Notes: a model not told the origin generated them from the letters alone. 10,354 nucleotides of DNA from Bianquea renquensis (GCF_014384895.1 NZ_JACRSQ010000053.1:1-10354), one strand, 5' to 3'; counted from the first letter of the stretch, positions 1-7,660 are shown. Translations and numbers: made by a program.

Positions 1-26
1 CCGTAAATGGTTTCATACAGGCCCAT
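1..26 (-). CDS. Possible start of a downstream gene, cut by the window edge
   Basis: An ATG at 26-24 on the minus strand opens a frame that reads M-G-L-Y-E-T-I-Y before the window ends. It begins 6 bases after the stop codon of the radical SAM gene, which is typical operon spacing. A purine-rich AAGAGAG lies just upstream but very close to the ATG, so the ribosome binding site is poor. Eight residues are too few to assign a product. If it is real, it is the next gene of the NRPS operon and would show where the pathway goes. Confidence 0.3.
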
Positions 27-32
27 ACTCTC

Positions 33-1604
33 TTATTTTTCAATTCCCTTCACCACCAGTTCTCTGAGTTGTTTTTCGCCGAACCGGAACTGCTGATCAA
101 TTTCGTCCAGCTCATCAAGCCAATCCTTCATAAAGAGATCAAAATTGTCTTCATCCACTACTTTTTCCATACACGCTCTGCATAAGGCGATGATAAAGCG
201 GGCATCATGTTTTGCCAGTCGAACCTTGTTGCAATAAAGCCGTTGAGAAAGCTCCTCAAATCCTAAATCCTCGGCTTTCATAATCAGGTAGTAGCGAATA
301 TTAACGTCGTAAACACGCATGGACCAAATTTTCATCAGTTTATAGCATAACGCCACGTCTTCATTCTGAAAAGCAAAAGGATTCTGCTGGCTGTACATAT
401 GCTTTTCCATTAACAGGGTACGGACTTTTGATCCAAATACCGGTGCCAAAGCGGAATACATGGAGAGCATATATCCGCCCGCATACATAAAGTCAAAATA
501 AGATGTCTCCAGCAGAGCTTCTATGTTGTAGATAACTTCATCCAGTTTGACAAAGGGGTCGAACAAGATAAATCCTATATCCACTTTCAGATTCAACCGT
601 TTGGATAACCGGAAAGCCTCTTCGTTTTCCCACACTTCAATCTTTTTTTCGTATAGGGTCAATTGTCGTTGAATCAGGGATTCTATACCGATAAAAACAT
701 ATTTCAGGCCCACCTGCTGAAGGCGTTTCAACAAGTCCTCATTTTTGATATAGTCGTTTGCGCGCACTGTAATACTGAATTGAAAATCAAAACGGCTGGC
801 CTCTAAAAGATCACAAAGGCGGTTAAGACGGGAGATATTTTGCGGTGTATTAACCACAAAATTATCGTCCACGAAGTTGATGAACCGAACGCCGCGATGT
901 TCAATCAGCAAAGCTATTTCTTCCACAATATTTTCTGGGCTCCGGAAACGGATACGCGGACCGGTAAGATCTTGATAGAACGCCCGGATGGAACAAAAGC
1001 TACAGCATCCATAACAACCTCTCGCGGTAGCTAACGTCGCCATTTTGCGGCGTGCAATAAAAGGCCTTTCAGGGAACGGTAGAGCATCCAGATCCATAAT
1101 GAGAGGACGGTTCTCGTTTTTTATGGCATGACCATCCTTCTTGTAAGCGATACCTCGGATATCCTGATAAGGAAGCCCCAGGTTCAAACGCTGCAGCAGT
1201 TCCAGATTGGTTTCTTCTCCCTCGCCACAGACGCAGCAGTCGATATCAAGCGTTTCCAGCAGGTTTTTGTAATTCAGCGTAGCGTAATACCCGCCCAGTA
1301 TGATAAAAGCATGAGGGCAGATCTGTTTAATTCTTTCCACAATCCGCACGAGGTTATAGCTGTTGTAATCGTAGCTGGAAATACCGATAACATCGTATTG
1401 TTTTTCTTGTATAATCGAAAACAGCTTTTCAAGTTTGATGCGCTGACCCACACATTCAAAATACTCTACTTCAAACCCGATTTTTTTTAAATAGGAGACA
1501 ATGTAACCCAACCCGAGATGTGGAACATTATATGCGTTATAGCAATATTCTATGTCTGCCTCTATTTTGCTTTTATCCGGCGGACTAATATAACATATTT
1601 TCAT
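33..1604 (-). CDS. Cobalamin-binding radical SAM enzyme (class B type)
   Basis: A 523-residue protein with the two-part build of B12-dependent radical SAM enzymes. Residues about 1-150 form a cobalamin-binding Rossmann fold: N-terminal K-I-C-Y-I-S-P-P, the V-I-G-I-S-S strand, I-I-L-G-G and the C-G-E-G-E-E signature. The DxHxxG base-off motif is absent, as is usual in class B enzymes. The radical SAM core begins with C197, C201 and C204 (CxxxCxxC, read as CYGCCSFC), which should hold the 4Fe-4S cluster, followed by V-D-D-N-F and a strand with G-I-E-S. A helical C-terminal part of about 150 residues is not recognised. Family members do C- or P-methylation or other radical chemistry, and the substrate here cannot be read. 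The ATG at 1604 is chosen because AAGAGATGG precedes it and the cobalamin fold starts at once. A TTG at 1667 would add 21 unlikely residues and overlap the upstream gene. It lies 35 bases after the 89-residue gene, in the same operon as the NRPS, so it probably tailors the peptide product (inference). Confidence 0.88.
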   Translation of the reverse strand: MKICYISPPDKSKIEADIEYCYNAYNVPHLGLGYIVSYLKKIGFEVEYFECVGQRIKLEKLFSIIQEKQYDVIGISSYDYNSYNLVRIVERIKQICPHAFIILGGYYATLNYKNLLETLDIDCCVCGEGEETNLELLQRLNLGLPYQDIRGIAYKKDGHAIKNENRPLIMDLDALPFPERPFIARRKMATLATARGCYGCCSFCSIRAFYQDLTGPRIRFRSPENIVEEIALLIEHRGVRFINFVDDNFVVNTPQNISRLNRLCDLLEASRFDFQFSITVRANDYIKNEDLLKRLQQVGLKYVFIGIESLIQRQLTLYEKKIEVWENEEAFRLSKRLNLKVDIGFILFDPFVKLDEVIYNIEALLETSYFDFMYAGGYMLSMYSALAPVFGSKVRTLLMEKHMYSQQNPFAFQNEDVALCYKLMKIWSMRVYDVNIRYYLIMKAEDLGFEELSQRLYCNKVRLAKHDARFIIALCRACMEKVVDEDNFDLFMKDWLDELDEIDQQFRFGEKQLRELVVKGIEK

Positions 1605-1639
1605 TTTTCCATCTCTTTTCGTAAAAATGGTACCAATGG

Positions 1640-1909
1640 TTATTCGACCTGTTGAAAGAAAAGGCAATATTCCAAATCTGACAAGGCTTGCTTATCATTC
1701 TTTTCACAGCATACGGTAGACGGTGTTTTGATAGCCTCCAATACCTGTTGCATATCTCCAGTCGGTGTGACAAAGAACAAAGCCGCAGACAATCGCGTCA
1801 GCAAATTCTCATAGGGCAATTCCCATGACTGTATAATCCCCTTTTTTTCAAGCGTTTCTAATTGTTGCTTCACCTGCTGTATTTCAGGCACATACCCGAT
1901 TCTGGCCAT
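1640..1909 (-). CDS. Small protein of unknown function between NRPS and radical SAM gene
   Basis: An 89-residue protein that I do not recognise. Its start is well supported: GAGGTGA lies 5 bases before the ATG. The first 25 or so residues are charged and rich in Gln, Glu and Lys, fitting an amphipathic helix or short coiled coil (V-P-E-I-Q-Q-V-K-Q-Q-L). The middle has a hydrophobic strand-like stretch, L-S-A-A-L-F-F-V-T-P. The C-terminal part has a Cys-Cys pair and ends S-D-L-E-Y-C-L-F-F. No signal peptide or membrane segment is evident. It is not an MbtH-like protein, since the conserved Trp residues and the NxEGQ motif are missing. It sits 62 bases after the NRPS and 35 bases before the radical SAM gene, so it is probably co-transcribed. 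A partner or carrier role for either enzyme is only a guess. Confidence 0.7.
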   Translation of the reverse strand: MARIGYVPEIQQVKQQLETLEKKGIIQSWELPYENLLTRLSAALFFVTPTGDMQQVLEAIKTPSTVCCEKNDKQALSDLEYCLFFQQVE

Positions 1910-1971
1910 CGAATCACCTCGTTAATCCTCATAATTTTTGATTTATTAAAAAATATCGTAACGGCTTTGTG

Positions 1972-4900
1972 TCATCCAAACAAAGCATCCAGTTCCCCCT
2001 GAGTCAGTCTCGTCGAGAAATCGGAGGGGCTTACCTTTTGCGAGAAAGAGAAATCGTCCTTGCACATTTGCCCGAATGCAAGCAATTGGTCCATCCATTT
2101 TTCCGTTATGCGCTCCAACGGTATTTGCTGTGATGAATACCCACTGCGCAAATGCACCACTAGCTGATCGTCATACAGAATACTGTTGATTTCCATAACA
2201 CACAAAATTTCACGCCCCTGTACGCCAAAAATCCCTTCCAACGGCTCCGCCTTAAAGCAGGAGTATTTCGATGTAAACCGCCCCAGATAATTGAAACGTA
2301 TGGCTTGCGGAATATATTGCCATGGATTCTCGACACATTGACTATAATGGCGCCCATGATTGGGAACCGAGCGGAGCACATCTTTTATCTTTCCGATATA
2401 GGATTCTAGATCGTCGACCTGCAGGGGGATCGCTAAAGGATAAACGTTGGTGAACCACCCTACGGTTCGGGAGATATCTATATCCCTGACGTCCTCATAT
2501 CGCCCGTTGTGCTCCAATTCCAACAGAACTTTGGACTGCGGCAGGCATTTTCCCAGAGCTACGCCCAATGCCGCTATGAGCAGTTCCTCCATGGAGAGGT
2601 GCAAAATGGCATTGACATATCCGCACAGATTACGGGTTGTCTGCTCTGGCAGAAAGCGCACTGTGTTTTGCGCTTCCCTCGTGGGCGCTTCCTGTCCGCC
2701 CCAAGGAAAAGAGGTATCGTGACTCAACATGTCGCGCCAATATGCGCATTCCGCCTGTCTGGGGCTGTCCATCCTACTTATCGCCTGAGCCCAGACCTGA
2801 ATGGATTGTGTTTTTTCTAAGGAACTTATGGGTTTGGAGGACATCCTCAGTTTTCTCTCTAACATGGTCTGAAGATCAGCGAGCAATATGAACCACGAAA
2901 CACCGTCTACAGCAAGATGGTGAATACATATCCCCCAATGGTCGTCGCCCTGCTTACTGCGAAAAAGAGCAGAAGCCATGATGGGGCCGACCGCCATGTC
3001 GAACGCCTGCGTCAGCGTATACATATGTTGTCGAATCACCGACTTTTCCTCTTCGGACGTCAGTCCGTCAGGCAAAGGATATTCCTCCACGCAAATCGGC
3101 TGGGGATGTTGATCAAACTGTAGCTCGTCGGTACAACCGAGATATCGCAATCTCAGCGCATCGTGCTTCTGGATCAGGGACTGCAGCACTTGCGTTAAAT
3201 CGTCCGTCTCCCAGCAGGAGGTAAGACGCAGATACATTGTCTGACAATATTGCTCCGGATGGGCAAATGACTGGGAAAAGAACCAGTGGTCGATGGGAAG
3301 AAATGGCACACTGCCTGTACAGGGTGCGTGTGTTCCCCCTACTTCCTGATAGCTCTCAAGACGGCAGGCCATGTCGCGGAGGTTCGGAAATTGCAGGATA
3401 TCTCTCGTTTTTAATCGATACCCTTTCCGATGCAGCCTTGTCTCCAGTTGGATAGCCCGAATAGAGTCCCCTCCGGCATAGAGAAAATGGTCTTCCATTG
3501 TAACGGGTTTTCCAAGAACTTCGCACAATTCATCAAGAAGAATCCTCTCAACGCCGGTGGGCGTAGAATGCGCCGCTACAGCGACCATACTTTGAGGCAA
3601 TGGAAGCGCCTGTTTATCCACTTTGCCATTTGATGTTAGGGGGATTTTCTCCACATACTGAAACAGCGGCGGTATCATATAATCCGGCAAATACTGTGCC
3701 AGCGCCTGTTTAATCTGTGAATCCGGGAAAGGGCCGTCCGCCGTATAATAACCGCACAAAACCATCTGGGACGACAGAGCATGAACCACGACGACAGCAC
3801 GCTGCAAACCGGGAATCTTTTGCATGCAGTTTTCTATTTCAGATGGCTCTATTCGGTAGCCGTTTATCTTGATCTGATCGTCTGTCCGCCCCTTATATTC
3901 TATGCAGTCCTCCCGGATATACCGAGCCCGGTCGCCGGTTTTGTATAGGGTACAGCCCCATCGGTCGCTGCGGATAAAGCGCTGGCTCGTAGAAAGGGGA
4001 TGATTGACATACCCCTGCGCTAAACCCATTCCAGCAATATAAATTTCTCCGTCTTCCCCCATAGGCAACGGATCAAGATGAGTATCCAGCACATAAATAC
4101 GCAAGTTTTCAATCGGCCGACCAATGGGTACCGAACTCCCAATATCCGCCGTAGGATCATATTGATAAATCATACAGCCGACGGTAGCTTCAGTCGGCCC
4201 GTATTCGTTATATATGACGACCTTTCCTCCAAAGCTTTCAAGCGTTTTCCCGGCAAGTTCTGTTGTCAGGTTTTCACCCCCAACGATGAGCTGCCTAACG
4301 GCGGAAACACGATTGTCCACATCCGAAACGAAATGAAGGTGGGCCGGCGTCAGCTTGACAACTGTACAAAGATTTTCCCGCATAATGCGAAGCAATACAT
4401 GAGCCTCCCGGCCGTCGTGACGGTAAAGCTGTATCGATGAGCCACATGATAGCGGCGTATACAGCGATGTGACGGTCAGATCAAATGACAGCGGAGAGTA
4501 CAGGGCAAAAACATCCTCCGGCCCTCGTACATACTGTCGCCGTGCAAACGATATATAGTTTGCCAGAGACCGGTGAGATACAACAACGCCCTTGGGCTGT
4601 CCTGTAGAACCCGATGTGTATATGATATAGGCTATATCAGTGGGAAATGGGCCGACAACCCGCGACGGTTTGTCGGGGAAAACTTTTTCGTCCCGTATAT
4701 CAACCACGGAGAATCCGGCCTCCTCCAGGAAGCACGCAGACCGGTTGGTCAGAATCAGGGACGCCTGCGTATCTTGCAGTATATACGCTATACGCTCATG
4801 AGGCCAGGATGCATCCAGCGGGACATATACGCACCCCGCTTTCAGTATACCGATTATGGTCGCTACAGCGTCAATGGTATAATCCAAGAGGATACCCACA

Positions 4901-6432
4901 ACATCGCCTCCATCCAATCCGCGGATTCTCAGAAACTCTGCCATGGCATTGGAACGTTGGTCGATCTGGGCATATGTGCAGTTTTGGTCGCCGTCCGAAA
5001 CGGCCGTTTTTTGTGGGAAGCTTTCAACAGACTCCCGAAACATGTCCACGACCGTATTATCCGGAACGGCATGCATCCCTTCTCGATGAAAGGCGGTCAT
5101 CTTTTCCCAGTGGCTATTTTTGACCTTCAGAGGTAGGTCACGAATTTTCTGTTCAGGCCAACCTAAAATGCAGTCCAACAAGCGAACAATGTTCTGACCC
5201 ATATCCCGGACATATTCCGCCGAGTACAAAGATGTTTTATAGTCTATGTCGAGGTGTATATCTTCTTTATCCGACCAATCTCGGACTATCCACTGCATAT
5301 CATACGCCTGTTCTCCGTTGTAAAACTCTACATTCTCTACGGAATAGCCGGCAAACCTTTTGCACATAGTGGTATTATAATAATTTACACAATCCCGATA
5401 TAACGAATTGGCCCCCAGCCTTAGATCCCTGATCAAATGGTTATAGGGATACCTTTGATGTAAAAGATCCGTTTTGAACCGACGGTCTACAGAGGTTAAA
5501 AAATCGGCGACGGCCGTCTCATCCTCTAGTTCCATCCGAAAGGTCAGAGTATTAACGAATGTACCGAAAATTTTTCGTTCATTGCGGCATAGGCGGCCCA
5601 AAACCGGAACGCCGATTGTTGCATTCCGTTTACCTATAAAAATGTACTGATACAGCTGATACAACGCGATAAAAAAAGCTCCTCGGCTAACGTTGTTCTC
5701 CTGGCAAACGCGGAAAATCTCCCGTTTCTGCCGGCTGTTCAACCTGCATGTATAGCGGGCCCCAGATATATCAGCCTGCGGTAATTGCAAAAACGGCTCT
5801 GGAGAACCGCCAAGCCGCGCGTTCCAGAAGCGACGGTCTCTTTCATATCGTTTGGATTGCAGATACTCGTTTTCTGTGCGGATAAATTGCTTATAGGAAA
5901 TAGCGGAGGTGTCGGCAAAGATGTCGCCGCCGGCTAAGGAAAGATAGCTTTCATGAATTTCTTCTGTCAGCATTTGAAAGGACCAGCCATCCGCAATAAT
6001 ATGATGGAGACGAATGACATAGCCGACCGCATTTTCCTTTTGAAAAAGGGTAAATTGGTATAAAGCCTGATTGTACATGGGAAAGACCGATGCTGCCTGC
6101 CGGGCTAACCAATCGGAAAAATCTGTATCCGTTTCAAAGTTCTTCCACTCAATCACCGGCTCATCATTATGTAAAAAATACTGATATACCTGTCCATCCT
6201 CGCCGACAAATAAACGAATATGAAAAGCGTCATGCGTTTGCACAAAATGGGCGATTGCCTTATGCAGCAATTGCTTATCCAGGGGACCGTTGATTAAAAC
6301 CATGCCCCCGATGGTGAACATGGATGAATGGGGATAGAACATTTGTGTAATATGTATACGGCTTTGAGGCTGAGTCAGCGGGTAGCTTTCTACCGAATCA
6401 GAAGGCAGCATTAGAGCTTCATTCCTTTCCAT
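1972..6432 (-). CDS. Single-module NRPS, C-A(Asn)-PCP-E, probable acyl-D-Asn starter
   Basis: A nonribosomal peptide synthetase of 1486 residues from the ATG at 6432. The condensation domain covers about 12-430, with HHIIADG at 143-149. The adenylation domain covers about 460-945: A3 YTSGSTGQPKG at 605, A4 F650-D651, A5 NEYGPTE at 742, A7 YKTGD, A8 with KINGYRIEP, A10 N-G-K937. Aligned to GrsA, the pocket residues D651, L652, T655, K693, I716, G718, E743, V751, G752 and K937 match the asparagine code. The carrier domain has YAGGDSI with Ser990. The last domain is an epimerase: HHLAVDGVSW at 1171, TVGWFTN at 1323 and FNYLG at 1380. Its E4 motif reads EHNGRY instead of the usual EGHGRE. The tail after S-P-S-D-F-S resembles a short donor docking segment. 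There is no thioesterase. The predicted product is a thioester-bound acyl-D-Asn for a later synthetase. Start choice is uncertain: ATG 6411 has a better AAAGGAA site, and ATG 6519 would add 29 residues unlike a C domain. Confidence 0.95.
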   Translation of the reverse strand: MERNEALMLPSDSVESYPLTQPQSRIHITQMFYPHSSMFTIGGMVLINGPLDKQLLHKAIAHFVQTHDAFHIRLFVGEDGQVYQYFLHNDEPVIEWKNFETDTDFSDWLARQAASVFPMYNQALYQFTLFQKENAVGYVIRLHHIIADGWSFQMLTEEIHESYLSLAGGDIFADTSAISYKQFIRTENEYLQSKRYERDRRFWNARLGGSPEPFLQLPQADISGARYTCRLNSRQKREIFRVCQENNVSRGAFFIALYQLYQYIFIGKRNATIGVPVLGRLCRNERKIFGTFVNTLTFRMELEDETAVADFLTSVDRRFKTDLLHQRYPYNHLIRDLRLGANSLYRDCVNYYNTTMCKRFAGYSVENVEFYNGEQAYDMQWIVRDWSDKEDIHLDIDYKTSLYSAEYVRDMGQNIVRLLDCILGWPEQKIRDLPLKVKNSHWEKMTAFHREGMHAVPDNTVVDMFRESVESFPQKTAVSDGDQNCTYAQIDQRSNAMAEFLRIRGLDGGDVVGILLDYTIDAVATIIGILKAGCVYVPLDASWPHERIAYILQDTQASLILTNRSACFLEEAGFSVVDIRDEKVFPDKPSRVVGPFPTDIAYIIYTSGSTGQPKGVVVSHRSLANYISFARRQYVRGPEDVFALYSPLSFDLTVTSLYTPLSCGSSIQLYRHDGREAHVLLRIMRENLCTVVKLTPAHLHFVSDVDNRVSAVRQLIVGGENLTTELAGKTLESFGGKVVIYNEYGPTEATVGCMIYQYDPTADIGSSVPIGRPIENLRIYVLDTHLDPLPMGEDGEIYIAGMGLAQGYVNHPLSTSQRFIRSDRWGCTLYKTGDRARYIREDCIEYKGRTDDQIKINGYRIEPSEIENCMQKIPGLQRAVVVVHALSSQMVLCGYYTADGPFPDSQIKQALAQYLPDYMIPPLFQYVEKIPLTSNGKVDKQALPLPQSMVAVAAHSTPTGVERILLDELCEVLGKPVTMEDHFLYAGGDSIRAIQLETRLHRKGYRLKTRDILQFPNLRDMACRLESYQEVGGTHAPCTGSVPFLPIDHWFFSQSFAHPEQYCQTMYLRLTSCWETDDLTQVLQSLIQKHDALRLRYLGCTDELQFDQHPQPICVEEYPLPDGLTSEEEKSVIRQHMYTLTQAFDMAVGPIMASALFRSKQGDDHWGICIHHLAVDGVSWFILLADLQTMLERKLRMSSKPISSLEKTQSIQVWAQAISRMDSPRQAECAYWRDMLSHDTSFPWGGQEAPTREAQNTVRFLPEQTTRNLCGYVNAILHLSMEELLIAALGVALGKCLPQSKVLLELEHNGRYEDVRDIDISRTVGWFTNVYPLAIPLQVDDLESYIGKIKDVLRSVPNHGRHYSQCVENPWQYIPQAIRFNYLGRFTSKYSCFKAEPLEGIFGVQGREILCVMEINSILYDDQLVVHLRSGYSSQQIPLERITEKWMDQLLAFGQMCKDDFSFSQKVSPSDFSTRLTQGELDALFG

Positions 6433-6591
6433 ATTATTACTTGACTCGTGATTCAAAATATGGCACTTGCAGTCGTACAGTAAAGGTGACACGCCTTGAA
6501 AGGATAGCAGGATAACCATGCTTGTGTATATGGCTTTCCCTAATCATATAGAAAGTGATATTCAGCTTAGCAGACGAATCTCAACGGCACA
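6433..6591 (-). other. Spacer between carrier protein and NRPS genes
   Basis: About 160 bases separate the carrier protein stop from the chosen NRPS start. If the NRPS began at 6519 the gap would be only 72 bases. I see no hairpin followed by a T-run, so read-through is expected. A TTGAGA with ATATCA 17 bases on gives only a weak promoter match. The spacer matters mainly because it leaves the NRPS start undecided. Confidence 0.4.
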
Positions 6592-6846
6592 TTATAATTT
6601 TTCCTGAACATAATAAATTAAGTTCTCCATTGAAACAAATTTGGAATAGTCCAACGCCTCATCATCAAATTCTATATTGAATTGATTTTCAATGCCTATA
6701 ATGATCTTGATAAACAAAATCGAATTTATCTCCAGTTCTGTCAGGTCGTCATTTTCCTTCAACTGCTCCAGAGTTTCTTCACCTTCCAGGTTGTCGGCGA
6801 TAATCTGGGCGATCTGAGCACGAATATCTCCGTATTTGGCCACCAT
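6592..6846 (-). CDS. Stand-alone acyl/peptidyl carrier protein
   Basis: An 84-residue acidic protein with the size and helix pattern of a free carrier protein. The phosphopantetheine site lies in L-T-E-L-E-I-N-S-I-L-F-I-K: Ser42 is preceded by Asn rather than the Asp of fatty-acid ACPs, a form seen in discrete carrier proteins of NRPS/PKS clusters. F-N-I-E-F-D-D-E-A-L and the F-V-S-M-E-N-L helix follow as in the family. AAAGGTG lies 9 bases before the ATG, a good ribosome binding site. The gene comes directly before the NRPS, with about 160 bases between stop and the chosen NRPS start. It probably carries the acyl or amino-acyl group that the first condensation domain joins to Asn (inference). 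It needs a phosphopantetheinyl transferase and a loading enzyme, and neither is in the window. Confidence 0.85.
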   Translation of the reverse strand: MVAKYGDIRAQIAQIIADNLEGEETLEQLKENDDLTELEINSILFIKIIIGIENQFNIEFDDEALDYSKFVSMENLIYYVQEKL

Positions 6847-6927
6847 CGTTCACACACCTTTTCTCAACAAATTCAAATGTTCTTCTGAAATACAAAGGCA
6901 AGTAAGCAGACTGCGTAATGAAACACA

Positions 6928-7371
6928 TTATCCATTCGTATCAGTTATACCACCCTCTTCCTGCATCCCAGTTCTAGCGGTCTTGGCCATTTGCACCAAC
7001 AACAAGGCCCCCTCTGCATACACAAACCACTCGATGCAGAAAATGGATACTATCGGCAGTCACTTCCGGGATGCCTTTTCAAAAGCGCGTACAATTTTCT
7101 TTCCTTCCACGCTCCCTATACTTCCCAGCACGAATTGATACTCCATAATAAATACCACTCATGGAATTCCTCCAATTTTTACATACCCTGAAATAACTGC
7201 TTCTTGCTCTCCAGTTTTTTGTGCCTTTTCTAATTTCTCTTCATAACCCGCCAATCCTAGCTGATTTCCCGAAGTTAGACTTTTAACCATTTCGCAAAAG
7301 GTACCTCGATCCGCTATATCCATTAGTTTTGTGCGTGCCGACCTTAGTACCTTTTCGGTAATCACTGACAT
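6928..7371 (-). pseudogene. Broken acetyl-CoA carboxylase carboxyltransferase (AccD-like) gene
   Basis: The opening 70 codons, M-S-V-I-T-E-K onward, read like the region just after the zinc finger of AccD: A-R-T-K-L-M-D-I-A-D-R-G-T-F, then G-Y-E-E-K-L-E-K-A-Q-K-T-G and E-A-V-I-S-G-Y-V-K-I-G-G-I-P. A TGA at 7161-7159 stops this frame, yet the same frame continues the match with M-E-Y-Q-F-V-L-G-S-I-G-S-V-E-G-K-K-I-V-R, compared with MDFQFMGGSMGSVVGEKI in AccD. A second TGA follows at 7062-7060. The S-G-G-A-R-M-Q-E core is recovered only by shifting frame (A-S-S-G-L-C-M-Q), and A-L-L-L-V-Q-M-A-K-T returns to the first frame. The zinc finger and the C-terminal half are missing. An intact protein would make malonyl-CoA as half of the carboxyltransferase. 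It is clearly inactive as a full enzyme. The 70-residue fragment could still be translated. Confidence 0.8.
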
Positions 7372-7486
7372 GCACTTCTTTCTCTCTTTAAGGAATTTTT
7401 AAACGAAGTTTACAACCAGTACATTAATCACAAAGCATAATCAAATGCTGCGGTTTGGTATTACTCACAAATCTTAATGTTATAAA

Positions 7487-7553
7487 AGAGCAGAATAAAT
7501 TAAAATTTATGATAGGACTTATAATTTAAAATTAATGACCTTCCATCTGCTCT
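7487..7553. repeat. Long imperfect inverted repeat in the operon leader
   Basis: AGAGCAGA (7487-7494) and TCTGCTCT (7546-7553) are perfect 8-base inverted copies. They enclose about 50 bases of very AT-rich DNA with two further partly self-complementary tracts, near 7495-7510 and 7520-7536. In the transcript this could fold into a long hairpin between the predicted start site and the AccD-like remnant. It might be a leader structure or the footprint of a small mobile repeat. No T-box motif or named riboswitch is recognisable. Confidence 0.4.
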
Positions 7554-7624
7554 CACATAATCTAGCATATTATACTATTTTGATTTTAAATTTAAAAAAT
7601 TATATTATATTATTTATTTATTTT

Positions 7625-7653
7625 ATATTATCACAAAATAGTTGATAAGTCAA
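7625..7653 (-). promoter_or_regulatory. Consensus sigma-A promoter for the NRPS operon
   Basis: On the minus strand the -35 box TTGACT (7653-7648) and -10 box TAATAT (7630-7625) are separated by exactly 17 bases, close to the housekeeping consensus. Transcription should start near 7618 and run through the AccD remnant, carrier protein, NRPS, small gene and radical SAM gene. I see no terminator between these genes. The leader before the first start codon would be about 250 bases. A second TATAAT at 7574-7569 could serve a downstream start site, but its -35 box is poor. Confidence 0.75.
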
Positions 7654-7660
7654 CTATTTT
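7635..7660. promoter_or_regulatory. Perfect palindromic operator overlapping the -35 box
   Basis: AAAATAGTTGA (7635-7645) and TCAACTATTTT (7650-7660) are exact inverted copies, 11 bases each, around a 4-base centre. The -35 box lies inside the palindrome, so a bound dimer would block RNA polymerase. The core AGTTGA-N4-TCAACT resembles MarR-family operators, including the TTTGA-TCAAA sites of the fatty-acid regulator FabT. That link is an inference, strengthened only by the AccD-like and carrier protein genes downstream. No regulator gene is in the window. Confidence 0.7.

Noticed and set aside
1605..1667. Radical SAM start at TTG 1667
   Set aside because: It would overlap the upstream gene and add residues before the cobalamin fold. 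ATG 1604 has a purine-rich site and starts directly at the first strand.
1640..1909. MbtH-like helper of the NRPS
   Set aside because: The size is near right, but the conserved Trp residues and NxEGQ motif are missing.
4573..5136. Plus-strand open frame of 187 codons opposite the NRPS
   Set aside because: It lies fully inside the adenylation domain coding sequence, has no family-like motifs, and is an antisense shadow, as are the other plus-strand frames across 2447-6293.
6433..6519. NRPS start at ATG 6519
   Set aside because: It adds 29 residues with no condensation-domain character and lacks a well-placed ribosome binding site. ATG 6432 or 6411 fits the usual domain start better.
7060..7161. 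TGA read as selenocysteine or Trp in the AccD-like gene
   Set aside because: There is no selenocysteine context, AccD has no such residue, normal genes here use TGG for Trp, and a local frame shift also breaks the gene, so decay explains it.
7372..7618. T-box or other named riboswitch in the leader
   Set aside because: No T-box sequence, specifier-loop pattern or terminator with T-run could be found on the minus strand.
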